From Spartobacteria bacterium (GTDB lineage Bacteria > Verrucomicrobiota > Kiritimatiellia > RZYC01): a stretch of DNA of 64,000 bases. The position numbers were made by a program, and so were the translations under genes. The notes beneath the pieces were generated by a model. It did no database searches. It was given only the letters and a program-made list of their open reading frames with translations, and was not told the DNA's origin. The first letter of the stretch is position 1. Each line of letters begins with the position of its first letter. The DNA lies in contig RZYC01000001.1 in assembly GCA_009930475.1 (NCBI GenBank), positions 178,921 through 242,920 on the forward strand. The letters run 5' to 3'. Positions 25,639-34,769 of the stretch are shown in pieces.

Positions 25639-26490
25639 ATGGATCATCCAACGATTGCCACGCTGGGCCCCGCCGGAACGTTTTCGGATTTGGCGGCTCG
25701 TCATTTCAAAGAACAGTGTTGTCCCGGGGGCGAGATCGTTTATTGCGCCAATATTAAGCGGGTTTTTCAGGAAGTGGGGCGCTGTGACTGGTGCGTGGTT
25801 CCTATCGAAAACATGTCCGAGGGGTTTGTTCAGTTGTCCCTGGATCAGCTGTTACTGACGCCGTCGTGTATTTGTTATGAAATGATGTTGCCGGTCCATT
25901 TCGATTTTGTTTCTTCCTGTGCCGATCCCCTCACGCTGGAGAAGCTGTATGTTCAATTTGTGACGCAGGGGCAGTGTCTGGAGTTCATTGATAAACTGGG
26001 GTTGCCCGCGATCATTCAGACGGCATCGAATATCGAGTCGTTGAAACGCGTGCAGGATGAACCGGCCGGAGCGGGGGCGATTGTTCCTCATCATGCTGTG
26101 ACGGCGGAGATGGCCTGGCCCTGGCATGTGGAAAATGTGAACGATTTTAAGAACAATGCGACGCGATTCATTGTGCTGGGCAAAAAAGCCGATATCTATG
26201 ATGTATCAAAGACATATAAAACATCGCTTATCGTTTTAGATGAAGATGATAAGCCGGGATTGCTTTGTGGAATTTTGACGGAAATATCGAAGAACAATAT
26301 CAACATGACCTCCATTATTTCGCGTCCGACCAAAGCGGTCTTTGGCAAATATCATTTCTTTATCGATTTTGAAGGACATTGCGAACAGCCTGCGGTCAGA
26401 GATATGCTGGTGAGGATCCAGAAAAATTACCATGTGAAAATGGTTGGCTCCTATCCGTGCATCGACGTTTCAGGCGATTTTAATCAATGA
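25639..26490 (+). CDS. pheA: Prephenate dehydratase
   Basis: A 283-residue enzyme making phenylpyruvate for phenylalanine. The catalytic PDT domain starts TIATLGPAGTFSDLAA and holds VVPIENMSEGFV and the conserved TRF catalytic motif (NNATRFIVLG). The C-terminal ACT domain (from residue 195; DEDDKPGLLCGILTEI and IISRPTK) is the usual phenylalanine-binding site. There is no chorismate mutase domain, so it is the monofunctional form. It follows the radical SAM gene by 23 bp and overlaps the 3' end of cstA by 11 bp on the other strand. aroE is 31 kb away. Confidence 0.95.
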   Translation: MDHPTIATLGPAGTFSDLAARHFKEQCCPGGEIVYCANIKRVFQEVGRCDWCVVPIENMSEGFVQLSLDQLLLTPSCICYEMMLPVHFDFVSSCADPLTLEKLYVQFVTQGQCLEFIDKLGLPAIIQTASNIESLKRVQDEPAGAGAIVPHHAVTAEMAWPWHVENVNDFKNNATRFIVLGKKADIYDVSKTYKTSLIVLDEDDKPGLLCGILTEISKNNINMTSIISRPTKAVFGKYHFFIDFEGHCEQPAVRDMLVRIQKNYHVKMVGSYPCIDVSGDFNQ

Positions 26491-28102
26491 TCCCGTCGCT
26501 TTTTTTTACCTGCGTGTTTTTCCTGTGCAGGTAAAGAAAGGCGATCCCTGATATGGTTGTGACGCTGCATCCAATGATGGTGGATGTCTGAAGGCTCATT
26601 CTAAATCCGATAGGCGCATACATAATAAATGTTATAGTGACGGCTGTCATAAATAATGCGGGCAGCGTGGCAATCCAATGGCATTTGTTGTCGCGTGCAA
26701 GAAAGACGGCCGCACTCCACAGCGTCAACATGGCCAGTGTTTGGTTGGCCCAGCCGAAGTAGCGCCAAACCAATGAAAAGTTGCACAGCGATACCAGAAA
26801 ACCGACGATGAAGATGGGAATGGCGATGATCAGACGATTCAAGGCGTTGCTCTGATTGCTGTGGATAATATCGGCGATAATCAGTCGGGCGCAGCGAAAG
26901 GCGGTGTCACCGCTGGTGATGGGCAGAATGATGACGCCAAGGACGGCGATGTATCCAAAGCCGCCCAATAACGCGATGGCTGACTGCTGCACAACCAATG
27001 CGGGGGTTCCCGCCGCAATGACGCTTTGGAGATCCGATGGCGTGTCATAGAAGGTTAATGCCACAGTCGCCCAGATCAATGCAATGATGCCCTCGGCGAT
27101 CATGGCTCCATAAAAAACCTTGCGCGCCTGACGCTCGGACGTGATACAGCGAGCCATAATCGGTGACTGCGTTGAATGGAAACCGCTCAATGCGCCGCAG
27201 GACAGGGTGATAAACATCAGCGGCCAGATCGGTTTATGCTCTGGATTAACATTGGTGAAGAAGTCCATATCCGAAAGGGTATTGCCATTCTGGATGACCA
27301 TAATAATGCCCACAACGACCGTACTGATAAGAACCAGAAACCCGAACACCGAATTTCCTGACTTTATCAGAAGGCCCAGCCTGGATTTAAATCGCAGCAA
27401 AAAGAAGGTGAGTAATCCGCTGATAATCACGACCACGCCGATGAACAAGCTTATATGTAATGCCGTAATGTCCATGGACTCATTGATTTTATCATAGAGC
27501 ATGCCGCCTCCGATACTGATGCTCATGACAATCAGTAAACCGCCAAACAGGGGATAAATACGCCCGATGATCTTGTCGATGGGCATGACGACGGCTGCGA
27601 AGTAATAGGCAAAAATAAGGGCGGTAAACAAATTCACCGGTCCGCCGATGAGTTCAGCGAGCAGCTTGGCCGGGCTCAAAACAAACACAACCCCGACCAG
27701 AAGAAGAAGCAGCAGCGACATCGCCCGCATAATATACCGCATGGGCATGCCGAGTGCGTCACCCACGATTTCATTAATATTTTGACCGCGGTTTCGCATA
27801 GACGCCCAGCCACTGAAGAAATCATGGACGCCACCGGCAAAGATGGAGCCGATGACAATCCACAGCAGGCAGCTGGGGCCATAAAGTGCGGCAAGAATGG
27901 GGCCGAAAACGGGGCCGATGCCTGCTATATCCAGTAACTGAATAAAGAAAACCTTCCACGTGGGCATGGGGATGTAATCAATCCCATCGGTCATGGTCGT
28001 TGCAGGGGTGGGACGATCATCCACGCCAAATATCTTCTCAACGAATGAACCGTAAACCACATATCCAACGATTAATAAGGCGCTGAAAAACAGAACAATC
28101 AT
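26480..28102 (-). CDS. cstA: Carbon starvation protein CstA family transporter
   Basis: A 540-residue membrane protein with about 15 hydrophobic segments. CstA signatures are ADRPTPA-like DDRPTPATTMTDGIDYIPMP, FGPILAALYGP, GGVHDFFSG, GFHSTQSPIMARC and ILPITSGDTAFRC. The family takes up pyruvate or peptides, mostly under carbon limitation. At 540 residues it is the short type, lacking the long C-terminus of E. coli CstA (about 700). It stands alone on the minus strand, tail to tail with pheA, with a 107-bp gap to the next minus-strand gene. Its regulation is not visible. Confidence 0.93.
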   Translation of the reverse strand: MIVLFFSALLIVGYVVYGSFVEKIFGVDDRPTPATTMTDGIDYIPMPTWKVFFIQLLDIAGIGPVFGPILAALYGPSCLLWIVIGSIFAGGVHDFFSGWASMRNRGQNINEIVGDALGMPMRYIMRAMSLLLLLLVGVVFVLSPAKLLAELIGGPVNLFTALIFAYYFAAVVMPIDKIIGRIYPLFGGLLIVMSISIGGGMLYDKINESMDITALHISLFIGVVVIISGLLTFFLLRFKSRLGLLIKSGNSVFGFLVLISTVVVGIIMVIQNGNTLSDMDFFTNVNPEHKPIWPLMFITLSCGALSGFHSTQSPIMARCITSERQARKVFYGAMIAEGIIALIWATVALTFYDTPSDLQSVIAAGTPALVVQQSAIALLGGFGYIAVLGVIILPITSGDTAFRCARLIIADIIHSNQSNALNRLIIAIPIFIVGFLVSLCNFSLVWRYFGWANQTLAMLTLWSAAVFLARDNKCHWIATLPALFMTAVTITFIMYAPIGFRMSLQTSTIIGCSVTTISGIAFLYLHRKNTQVKKSDGIID

Positions 28103-28209
28103 GACGAAGCTCCTCCTGACAACTTAGTATCCAGACAATGGAACCACGTCTACTATTGTGCGAAAAAAAAGTCCATCGATTACGCGGAAAAACCGGCACA
28201 GGTCGAAAA

Positions 28210-28962
28210 TCAATAGAGTGCGTGTCGAAACTGCGAGGGGACGTGAAACATGGCGTCACGCATATTCATGGATCGCGGCGGAGTGGATGTTATCTTATAT
28301 AACGTACGGTCATTGATATAACTAATCAGGATCATCGGAAATTTATGAATGCGCAGCAGGCCTTCCACGCGAATATCAGGTGGACTGAATCCCAGTAAAT
28401 CCAGTCCGGGAATCTGCAGCAGCTGCTGTGAAAAAACCACCGCGTTCATCAGTGTTTTTAAGTCATCCGCAGGCATATTTGGTGTAACATCAATCAGTTG
28501 TTTTCGTGTATCATCAACGACCCATTCGTAGCGAACGCACGGTTCACCTTTCACGTTCGTGTTCCCGATGCGGCGCAATGTTTCACTTTCGGATACGACC
28601 TGTACGCCGTTATCGTCGCCGAACCAGCCGCTTACCATTTCGGAGAGTACATTGACGGCTCCTTTCACTGCGCCGTGGGCGCGGGAGAGCATGTCGGCAT
28701 CCCAGTACATATAGTCATTGCGCTGATAACGGATCAGGTGCAGTGTTCCGGCACCGGAATCATAGAGCAGAGCTGCCTTTTCGCCGGCTATGCGGGTGAT
28801 GTCGGCTTTTAGTTTTCCATTATCAATGAAAACGGTGACGGGGTAATGGTATGTCGGGCTGTCGCCGCTGTATTCGGTCAAGGTTGTTTCAAACCATGTT
28901 CCTCCAAATCCAAGGGTTGGGATCAGGCATAACAGGAGTAGTAGTGCTGCAGCTATTTTCAT
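28210..28962 (-). CDS. Secreted protein of unknown function, DUF4412-like
   Basis: A 250-residue protein with a clear signal peptide (MKIAAALLLLLCLIPTLGFG, then GTWFETTL). The mature part is a beta-rich domain resembling DUF4412-type envelope proteins: a strand-rich beginning (FIDNGKLKADI), a central NVKGEPCVRYEWVVDD stretch and a helical PADDLKTLMNAVVF segment. A single cysteine remains in the mature chain. It is 6 bp downstream of the polyprenyl synthase gene on the same strand, so it is the last gene of that operon. No catalytic residues are evident. A periplasmic binding or stress role is a guess. Confidence 0.7.
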   Translation of the reverse strand: MKIAAALLLLLCLIPTLGFGGTWFETTLTEYSGDSPTYHYPVTVFIDNGKLKADITRIAGEKAALLYDSGAGTLHLIRYQRNDYMYWDADMLSRAHGAVKGAVNVLSEMVSGWFGDDNGVQVVSESETLRRIGNTNVKGEPCVRYEWVVDDTRKQLIDVTPNMPADDLKTLMNAVVFSQQLLQIPGLDLLGFSPPDIRVEGLLRIHKFPMILISYINDRTLYKITSTPPRSMNMRDAMFHVPSQFRHALY

Positions 28963-28968
28963 GGGGTC

Positions 28969-29859
28969 TCAGTGCAGACGGGACAGCATGAATTCGGCAA
29001 GGGCTTCGAGCAGGGATGTGTCGGACTCAACGGATGTCAGTGCCGCCACGGCCTGTTCATACAAATACTGTGCCCGTTTGCGCGCCGCATCCAGTCCGTA
29101 GAGACTGACATAGGTGAGTTTATTGTTTTTTGCATCGCTTCCGATGGGTTTACCCAGCGTTTTTTCGTTGGAGGTCACGTCCAGTATGTCGTCAATAATC
29201 TGAAATGCCAGGCCGATATGAAGTCCGTAGGCACTGACCGCATCCAGTTCGTTACTGAAGGCTGCCGATAGAATAGCTCCCATGCGGCAGGATGCCTGAA
29301 GCAGGCGTGCTGTTTTTTGGGTATGAATATAGTCCAGCAGTTCAGGTGACGCGGTGGCGTCTCCCGATTCTGAACGCATGTCTTCCACCTGACCTCCGAT
29401 CACCCCGCGTGAGCCGCTGGCCGTGGCGAGCTCAGTGATTAACTGACAGGCATGATAGGGTTTGGGTGCTTCAATGCGGCCGAGAATTTCAAAGGCCATG
29501 GTGAGCAGGGCGTCGCCGGCCAGGATGGCATTGGCTTCACCGTAAACGATGTGGGATGTGGGACGTCCCCGCCGCAATGCATCGTCGTCCATGGCAGGCA
29601 GATCATCGTGAATTAAGGTGTAGGTATGGAGCATTTCGATGGCGGCTCCAACGGTGAGTGCTGTTTTTTCATTTCCTCCAAACAGCGAGGCGGTGGCCAT
29701 GCACAGGGCAGGGCGAATGCGTTTCCCGCCGCTGAATATGCTGTAGCGCATGGCCTCGTGAAGGATGCCCGGCTGTTCCTCTGCAGGAGGAAGCAGGCGA
29801 TCCAGTTCATCGTTCACCTGTTGTTGAGATGTAGCTAAAAAGGTGGTCAGATCACTCAT
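28969..29859 (-). CDS. ispA: Polyprenyl (farnesyl/geranylgeranyl) diphosphate synthase
   Basis: A 296-residue trans-isoprenyl diphosphate synthase. The first aspartate-rich motif is DDLPAMDDDALRRG near residue 86 and the second is DDILD near 227. SGGKRIRPALC binds diphosphate, and the GQVEDM and KTARLLQAS motifs are typical of IspA. Product length is set upstream of the first motif (EMLHTYTLIHDD), which suits a C15-C20 product. It overlaps the acyltransferase gene by 8 bp and is followed at 6 bp by the secreted protein gene. The dxs gene often found next to ispA is absent. Confidence 0.93.
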   Translation of the reverse strand: MSDLTTFLATSQQQVNDELDRLLPPAEEQPGILHEAMRYSIFSGGKRIRPALCMATASLFGGNEKTALTVGAAIEMLHTYTLIHDDLPAMDDDALRRGRPTSHIVYGEANAILAGDALLTMAFEILGRIEAPKPYHACQLITELATASGSRGVIGGQVEDMRSESGDATASPELLDYIHTQKTARLLQASCRMGAILSAAFSNELDAVSAYGLHIGLAFQIIDDILDVTSNEKTLGKPIGSDAKNNKLTYVSLYGLDAARKRAQYLYEQAVAALTSVESDTSLLEALAEFMLSRLH

Positions 29860-30595
29860 TATCCGGTTCCAGTTTTTTGATGACCCGTGCAGGGACGCCG
29901 CCCGCCATAACGTGGTCGGGCAGGGATTTATTTACTACGGCAGCCGCGGCAATGACGCAGCGGGAGCCGACTGATACACCGTCAATGACGGTAACTCTGG
30001 CACCGAGCCAGCAGCTTTCGCCAATGACCGTGGGCGTATCGGCATGGGTTCCGTTTTGCTTGGAGAAGGGCGTCGCATCAGTATAATCGTAGGTTCCGCC
30101 ACTGAGAATATAGGTATAAGCACCGATCATGGTATCCTTTTTGATGACCAGATCATGACTGGAGAAAAGGGTGCAGTTGGACGAAATATTGACATTGTCC
30201 TCGATGCGGATGTTGCCGTTCTTGCAGTAAATCAAGGAGTTGCGTCCGATGTAAACTCCGTTGCCGATGGTAACCCCGTCATTGGTTGTGCCTTTGGCAT
30301 CCAGCATTACCTGGTCGTCGATGATCACCTTGTCGCCGATGTGGATTTTATGGGGATGACGCAATGTCAGATTGCGCCCGAACACGGTCTTTTTCCCGAT
30401 ATGCGTAAACATGGATGGGAAAAAAAGGCGACGCAAAACCAATCCGGCGGCGCCCTGCATTCCATTAAACAGCATGAGCAGCATTTCGCATTTTGCGACA
30501 TGACCAAGCGACGTATCGCCATACATCATATTGCGATACTGTGTGAAGGCGCTACCCGACGTGACGTCCTTCACCTTGAACTGTGTCTGATTCAT
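29852..30595 (-). CDS. Hexapeptide-repeat acyltransferase
   Basis: A 247-residue left-handed beta-helix protein. Hexapeptide units run through residues 85-225 (for example IGNGVYIGRNSLIY, IEDNVNISSNCTLF, VIGESCWLGARVTVIDGVSVG and AAAAVVNKSLPDHVMAGGVPARV). This is the WbbJ/LacA layout, with the usual catalytic histidine probably in FSSHDLVI. Such enzymes acetylate sugars of O-antigen or capsule. The N-terminal 50 residues look helical, with a hydrophobic stretch (EMLLMLFNGMQGAAGLVLRR), and may sit at the membrane. It overlaps ispA by 8 bp. The acceptor sugar is unknown. Confidence 0.85.
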   Translation of the reverse strand: MNQTQFKVKDVTSGSAFTQYRNMMYGDTSLGHVAKCEMLLMLFNGMQGAAGLVLRRLFFPSMFTHIGKKTVFGRNLTLRHPHKIHIGDKVIIDDQVMLDAKGTTNDGVTIGNGVYIGRNSLIYCKNGNIRIEDNVNISSNCTLFSSHDLVIKKDTMIGAYTYILSGGTYDYTDATPFSKQNGTHADTPTVIGESCWLGARVTVIDGVSVGSRCVIAAAAVVNKSLPDHVMAGGVPARVIKKLEPDNE

Positions 30596-30603
30596 GCGTA
30601 ATC

Positions 30604-30888
30604 CTAGGATTTATCTTTTTCGCGCCGTATTTCTTTGTCCACCATACGCTTTTCAATGCTCTCAGAGAAGCCCATCATGCGCACGCCCTGCATAGCCAGT
30701 CCGAGTCCCCAAAAAATGGTTACCCAGTAAAACCACAGCTGATCCGGCGACGTCATCAGATTGATGATCAAAAGCACCACGTTCACAGCGATGTAGACAA
30801 ATAGCTGATAGATAAACGCCGCTTTATGCCGTCCGCGTTTTACCGCCTCCGCATAGCGCGGATCATTATGACTGTTGTTTTCATTCAT
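30604..30888 (-). CDS. 2TM-domain small membrane protein
   Basis: A 94-residue protein with two hydrophobic helices (FIYQLFVYIAVNVVLLIINL and WFYWVTIFWGLGLAMQGV) between a charged start (PRYAEAVKRGRHKAAF) and a basic tail. This is the 2TM domain pattern, often found fused ahead of LytTR-type histidine kinases but here alone. It lies 8 bp before the acyltransferase gene and 15 bp after the ferredoxin-nitroreductase gene, so it is inside the operon. The role is unknown. Confidence 0.75.
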   Translation of the reverse strand: MNENNSHNDPRYAEAVKRGRHKAAFIYQLFVYIAVNVVLLIINLMTSPDQLWFYWVTIFWGLGLAMQGVRMMGFSESIEKRMVDKEIRREKDKS

Positions 30889-30903
30889 CGTTGGTTTTCC
30901 TGT

Positions 30904-31737
30904 TTATAAGATCGTGGTCACGCGCAGACGTTTGGCTGCCTGATCCCGCTGTACGCCGCGAAAATAACGAACCGCCGGATTCCCGAACAGCATGGGGTAA
31001 TAGGCCTGACAGGATTCAGCAATGCCAAAATCTTTTTTCAGTTCAGGACAAACCATCATGGCCATTTTGATCATGCCGCACCAGGTGGTTCCCAAGCCGG
31101 CACTTTGCGCCATCAGTTCGAAATAGGCCAAAGCCAGACTCAGATCCACCGTTGGTTCATACTGTCCTTTGGGCATGCTGATGATCAGCACATGTGGCGC
31201 ACCGCGAAAGATAATGTCGCCGCCCTGTTCAAAAAAGGCGGGCACAGCCATTTTTAGATATTCGAAATGATCGGGAATCTGTCCGGCTTCCAAGGCGCCT
31301 TTCAGCGCGTTCATGCTTTTATTACGAAAGGCGTCCATGACCGAGATGTCGTCGATATACGAAAACTGCCAGCCTTGATTGTTCACCGCGCTGGGTACGT
31401 TGGAAAGATCATTAATCAATCGATCCAATAACACGGGGTCGACGTTTTCACGTTTGTACTGGCGAACACTTCGCCGCCCGCGAACCAGTGTTTCCATCTG
31501 CTCCAATGTCGGGACGTGACCCGCTCCCAGCGGCAGACTGTCTTCCGGACGAAAGCCGTCATAGGTCAGCGCACCCGTCGGACATACTGCCAGGCAACGC
31601 TGGCAATGCATGCAGCTTGATTCTTCAGTAACAAACGGAACAGCCGTTCCTTCCTGCCGGATAATCTGAGTTGGACAATCTTTTACGCATTGTCCGCAAC
31701 GGGTGCATTTTAGGTCGTCAATTGTTAACAAGCTCAT
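30904..31737 (-). CDS. Ferredoxin-nitroreductase fusion
   Basis: A 277-residue protein with two 4Fe-4S motifs at the N-terminus (CTRCGQCVKDCP near residue 11 and CMHCQRCLAVCP near 42), followed by a nitroreductase-type flavin domain from about residue 85 (VRGRRSVRQYKRENVD and SAVNNQGWQF). Relatives carry electrons from the clusters to FMN to reduce nitro compounds or quinones. It is first in a minus-strand operon with the 2TM protein, acyltransferase, ispA and the secreted protein. The long AT-rich upstream region holds repeated TTGTTAA motifs that could control it. Confidence 0.9.
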   Translation of the reverse strand: MSLLTIDDLKCTRCGQCVKDCPTQIIRQEGTAVPFVTEESSCMHCQRCLAVCPTGALTYDGFRPEDSLPLGAGHVPTLEQMETLVRGRRSVRQYKRENVDPVLLDRLINDLSNVPSAVNNQGWQFSYIDDISVMDAFRNKSMNALKGALEAGQIPDHFEYLKMAVPAFFEQGGDIIFRGAPHVLIISMPKGQYEPTVDLSLALAYFELMAQSAGLGTTWCGMIKMAMMVCPELKKDFGIAESCQAYYPMLFGNPAVRYFRGVQRDQAAKRLRVTTIL

Positions 31738-32282
31738 GGGTGACCTCTATAGTTTTGTATATGTGTGATCGAAAATATAGCCATATTCTGCGTCTTTTGC
31801 CTGTTTGGCGCAATGATAACAATGCTTTATTTTAATTTCTACAGCGTCAGTCACCCATACGGATGGCCATGAGGTAGTTATTAACAATGGATGGTGTACA
31901 GAATTAATTCAATCCCAAATATGTTCATTTTAAAAATGTTGTAAACATCTCTTTGTTAAATTGATATGATATTAAAAATATATTGTTAACATAGTTCCTG
32001 TTGTGATTGTTAATAACTCTGGTGATATTGTTAAATACTTGTTGCGATCCCTGCTATTTAGGCATCTCGAGTTGTTCGTAACATTTGAAATGCTGTACCT
32101 GCGAAAATCGGCATGAACGATTCAGTCTACAAATAGCAACACGAGTGTGCAAGGGAAAATCTATAATAAGTCTGATTAATTATTTATTATTATCAATCAG
32201 GCAAAAAACCATTTCAATGTTATGAGTTTACTGCTACTCTCCCAGCTCTTAATGATTGAGTTCGGATCCGCAGGAGTAATAT
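31738..32282. promoter_or_regulatory. AT-rich 545-bp divergent regulatory region with repeated TTGTTAA
   Basis: There is no credible gene here. TTGTTAA occurs in direct orientation at 31953, 31983, 32007 and 32028, with TTGTAAA at 31939 and the reverse form TTAACAA at 31881. The region is much richer in A and T than its surroundings. It separates the ferredoxin-nitroreductase operon from nupC, so iterated operators for either side are plausible. Copy C of the CAGACTTA repeat lies at its right end. Confidence 0.5.
32156..32182 (-). repeat. CAGACTTA repeat family, copy C
   Basis: Reverse-oriented copy; the plus strand reads CTATAATAAGTCTGATTAAT. It lies about 100 bp upstream of nupC and carries TATAAT at 32162-32167, which could be a -10 box toward nupC; no good -35 box was seen. 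Confidence 0.6.
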
Positions 32283-33524
32283 ATGACTATATACAATCTA
32301 ATCAGCCTTGTCGGCATTGTTGTGATTATCGGTCTTGCATTTCTTTTTTCCACAAACAAAAAACAAATCAAATGGAGGCCCGTGTTTATCGGGTTGTTTT
32401 GTGAATTTCTGTTTGCCTTTCTTATTATGCGCACGGAACCCGGTCAGCGTTTCTTTAATTTTATCAGTGACGCGATCATGAAGGTGCTTAATTTTGCTTT
32501 TGATGGCATCAGCTTTGTTTTCGGTCCGCTTTACTCCAGCTACCCCACCAATGCGCCGTTTATTTTTGTGGCGCTGATTCCCATCGTCTTTTTCGGATCG
32601 CTAATCAATGTGATGTATCACTTTGGTATTATGCAGAAAATCGTGAAACTGATGGCTGGTCTGTTCACACGTATGCTTGGTCTCAGTAGTGCCGAAGCAT
32701 TGGGCGTCGCCAGTAATGTCTTTTTGGGGCAGACTCAGGCTCCGCTTGTGGTTGCGCCGTTCGTTAAACGAATGACCACATCAGAATTGTTTCTGACAAT
32801 GGTTGGTGGCATGGCTACAGTTGCCGGAAGTCTGCTTATCGCTTATGCAGCCATGGGAGCCAGGCTTAGTTATGTTCTGGCTGCCAGCATTATGGCTGCG
32901 CCAGGTGCCATCATTATTGCCAAGATTATGATTCCCGAAACCGAGGTGCCGGAAACGGCGGCCGGCGGTGCAGAAATATCCGATGATGTGGAAACCGTTA
33001 ATTTCCTCGAAGCCATTGCCACCGGAGCGCAGGACGGGTGGAAGGTTGCCATTGGAGTCGCTGTGATGTTGCTGTCCTTTGTATCTGTTATTTATTTCCT
33101 TAATTACCTCATTGGCTTCGCCAGTTATCATGTTGCCCATTTATTTGGGGCGGATTTTAGACTGACCCTTGATATTCTGCTGGGTTGGTTGTTCACTCCC
33201 GTTGCCTGGATTCTTGGCGTACCCGTTGCCGATGCTCATAATTTTGCTGTTCTCATTGGCGAAAAAACAGCTTTCAATGAATTCATTGCTTACGGAAACC
33301 TTAAGGATACTGTTCTGTCTCCGCGTGCCTATATGATGGTTTGTTTCGCTCTGACCGGTTTTGCCAATTTTTCATCGATTGCTATTCAGATTGGCGGACT
33401 AGGTGAAATTGCTCCCTCCCGTCGTCAGGATATCGCCCGTTTAGGTCTCAGGGCTGTTTTGGCAGGAGCCATGACAAATCTCATGAGTGCAGCTATTGCC
33501 GGGGTTCTATACATGGGAGAATGA
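32283..33524 (+). CDS. nupC: Concentrative nucleoside transporter (CNT family)
   Basis: A 413-residue inner-membrane symporter with about ten hydrophobic segments. CNT motifs visible are GLSSAEALGVASNVFLGQTQAP, EKTAFNEFIAYGNL and SPRAYMMVCFALTGFANFSSIAIQIGG, all lining the nucleoside site. The length matches E. coli NupC (400). GGAGTAATAT precedes the ATG. It is followed by a palindrome and by a nucleobase permease, so nucleoside and base uptake cluster here. A long regulatory region lies upstream. The choice among nucleosides cannot be read from sequence. Confidence 0.95.
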   Translation: MTIYNLISLVGIVVIIGLAFLFSTNKKQIKWRPVFIGLFCEFLFAFLIMRTEPGQRFFNFISDAIMKVLNFAFDGISFVFGPLYSSYPTNAPFIFVALIPIVFFGSLINVMYHFGIMQKIVKLMAGLFTRMLGLSSAEALGVASNVFLGQTQAPLVVAPFVKRMTTSELFLTMVGGMATVAGSLLIAYAAMGARLSYVLAASIMAAPGAIIIAKIMIPETEVPETAAGGAEISDDVETVNFLEAIATGAQDGWKVAIGVAVMLLSFVSVIYFLNYLIGFASYHVAHLFGADFRLTLDILLGWLFTPVAWILGVPVADAHNFAVLIGEKTAFNEFIAYGNLKDTVLSPRAYMMVCFALTGFANFSSIAIQIGGLGEIAPSRRQDIARLGLRAVLAGAMTNLMSAAIAGVLYMGE

Positions 33525-33568
33525 TCTTTATTTTGAAGTTACACCAGCAATCGTGTGTCTAAGAAAAG

Positions 33569-33583
33569 TTCCAATCCTTGGAA
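33569..33583. repeat. Single 15-bp palindrome
   Basis: TTCCAATCCTTGGAA is flanked by AAAAG and C plus seven T, a good bidirectional terminator 45 bp after nupC. No partner copy lies 31 or 42 bp away; a half-site (CCATTGGA) is at 33624. Confidence 0.9.
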
Positions 33584-33646
33584 CTTTTTTTGTCCCCAGT
33601 TTCACAAGAACCGGCCATTCTATCCATTGGAGCATATTTATTCAAG

Positions 33647-33674
33647 ATAATATCTATAGTAAGTCTGATTTATA
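33647..33674 (-). repeat. CAGACTTA repeat family, copy D
   Basis: The plus strand reads TATCTATAGTAAGTCTGATT. It is reverse-oriented like copy C and 90 bp upstream of the NCS2-type permease gene. It shares CTATAGTAAGTCTGA with the reverse complement of copy B, at 59431-59458. Confidence 0.65.
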
Positions 33675-33764
33675 ATATACTAATTACGATTATTGTTTAT
33701 ATTTTGTCGCGTCATGCCTATATTCGCGATTCTAGCTGGTAATGGTTTGAAGGAGATTGTGGCA

Positions 33765-34766
33765 ATGGCGTGCAGGTATAAGTGGGTATCCCGTGGTGAT
33801 GTCACTGCATTTTTTGCATTGATGCCGGATAACATGGCTACAATGGCTGTCATGGCGGCACTGCTGAAGGTTTTTGGGATTCCCGATGCGATTATTTTCG
33901 GATTAATGATTCCGGGTACCGCTCTGGGGGTGCTGGTCGGGGATTTACTGTTTACCTGGCTGGCATTCCGTCTGGCAAAACGATCGGGGTCGACGTCGGT
34001 CTGTGCTATACCGCTTGGTATTGATACGCCTTCCAGTATTAGCGTGATTGTATGTGTGCTAGGTCCTGTTTTTGTGCAGTTGACGGGATCGGGGATGACC
34101 CCGGAAGCGGCAGGGATGCAAACGTGGTATGTGGGGCTGGCGACCATGTTACTGATTGGTTTATTTAAGACAGCGATGTCGTTTTGCGGCGGATGGATCC
34201 AGTCGCATGTCCCTCAGGCGGCACTGCTGGGCTCACTGGCCGGGATCGGGGTGGCGTTAATTGGTTTTATGCAGCTGGTTAATTTGTTTGGTGTGCCGGT
34301 AGCCGGGATGGTTTCCCTGGCAGTGGTTTTTTTCTCATTGATCGCGCGGATGCGTTTGCCTGCGGGTTTTCCGGGAGTTCTCGTTGCCGTGATTCTTGGT
34401 ACCCTTTTGTACCATGTGATGGGGATAACCGGATTAAATCCGGGCGTATATACGGCGCCTCCGCTGTCTATGAGTATGCATTGGCCGCAACTTACGCTGG
34501 AGGGGATTCATCATCTGGGTGATGCGCTGAAGCATACTACTGTTTCGCTGCCGTTTGCTATTTTAACGGTGATCGGCGGCATTAATGTGACGGCCAGTGC
34601 TCATGCTCAGGGCGATAGATACAATACCCGTTCGATTTTATTGGCTGAAGCATGTTCGACACTGGTGGCTGTTTTTTTTGGCGGAATTGCGCAAACGACA
34701 CCCTTATGTTATTACGGCATTGGTGATTTATGGCTTGTCAAAAATAGCGACACCGGAAGAGGATGA
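33765..34766 (+). pseudogene. NCS2-like nucleobase permease, C-terminus apparently lost by out-of-frame deletion
   Basis: The reading frame gives 333 residues from ATG 33765 (AAGGAG 9 bp upstream; the frame is open to 33693). It has nucleobase-permease features: YKWVSRGDVTAFFALMPDNM at the start, CAIPLGIDTPSS, and INVTASAHAQGDRYNTRSILLAEA. After GGIAQTTP the frame ends in an unlikely tail (LCYYGIGDLWLVKN) and stops. In the +1 frame the same DNA reads PYVITALVIYGLSKIATPEE, a helix plus acidic tail that looks like a natural permease end. I infer that about 100 residues were deleted with a frame change between these parts. A short functional version cannot be excluded. Confidence 0.65.
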
Positions 34767-34769
34767 AAC

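Noticed and set aside
32222..32404. 60-residue frame overlapping the nupC start
   Set aside because: It covers the nupC ribosome site and first 40 codons in another frame, and the product is not protein-like.
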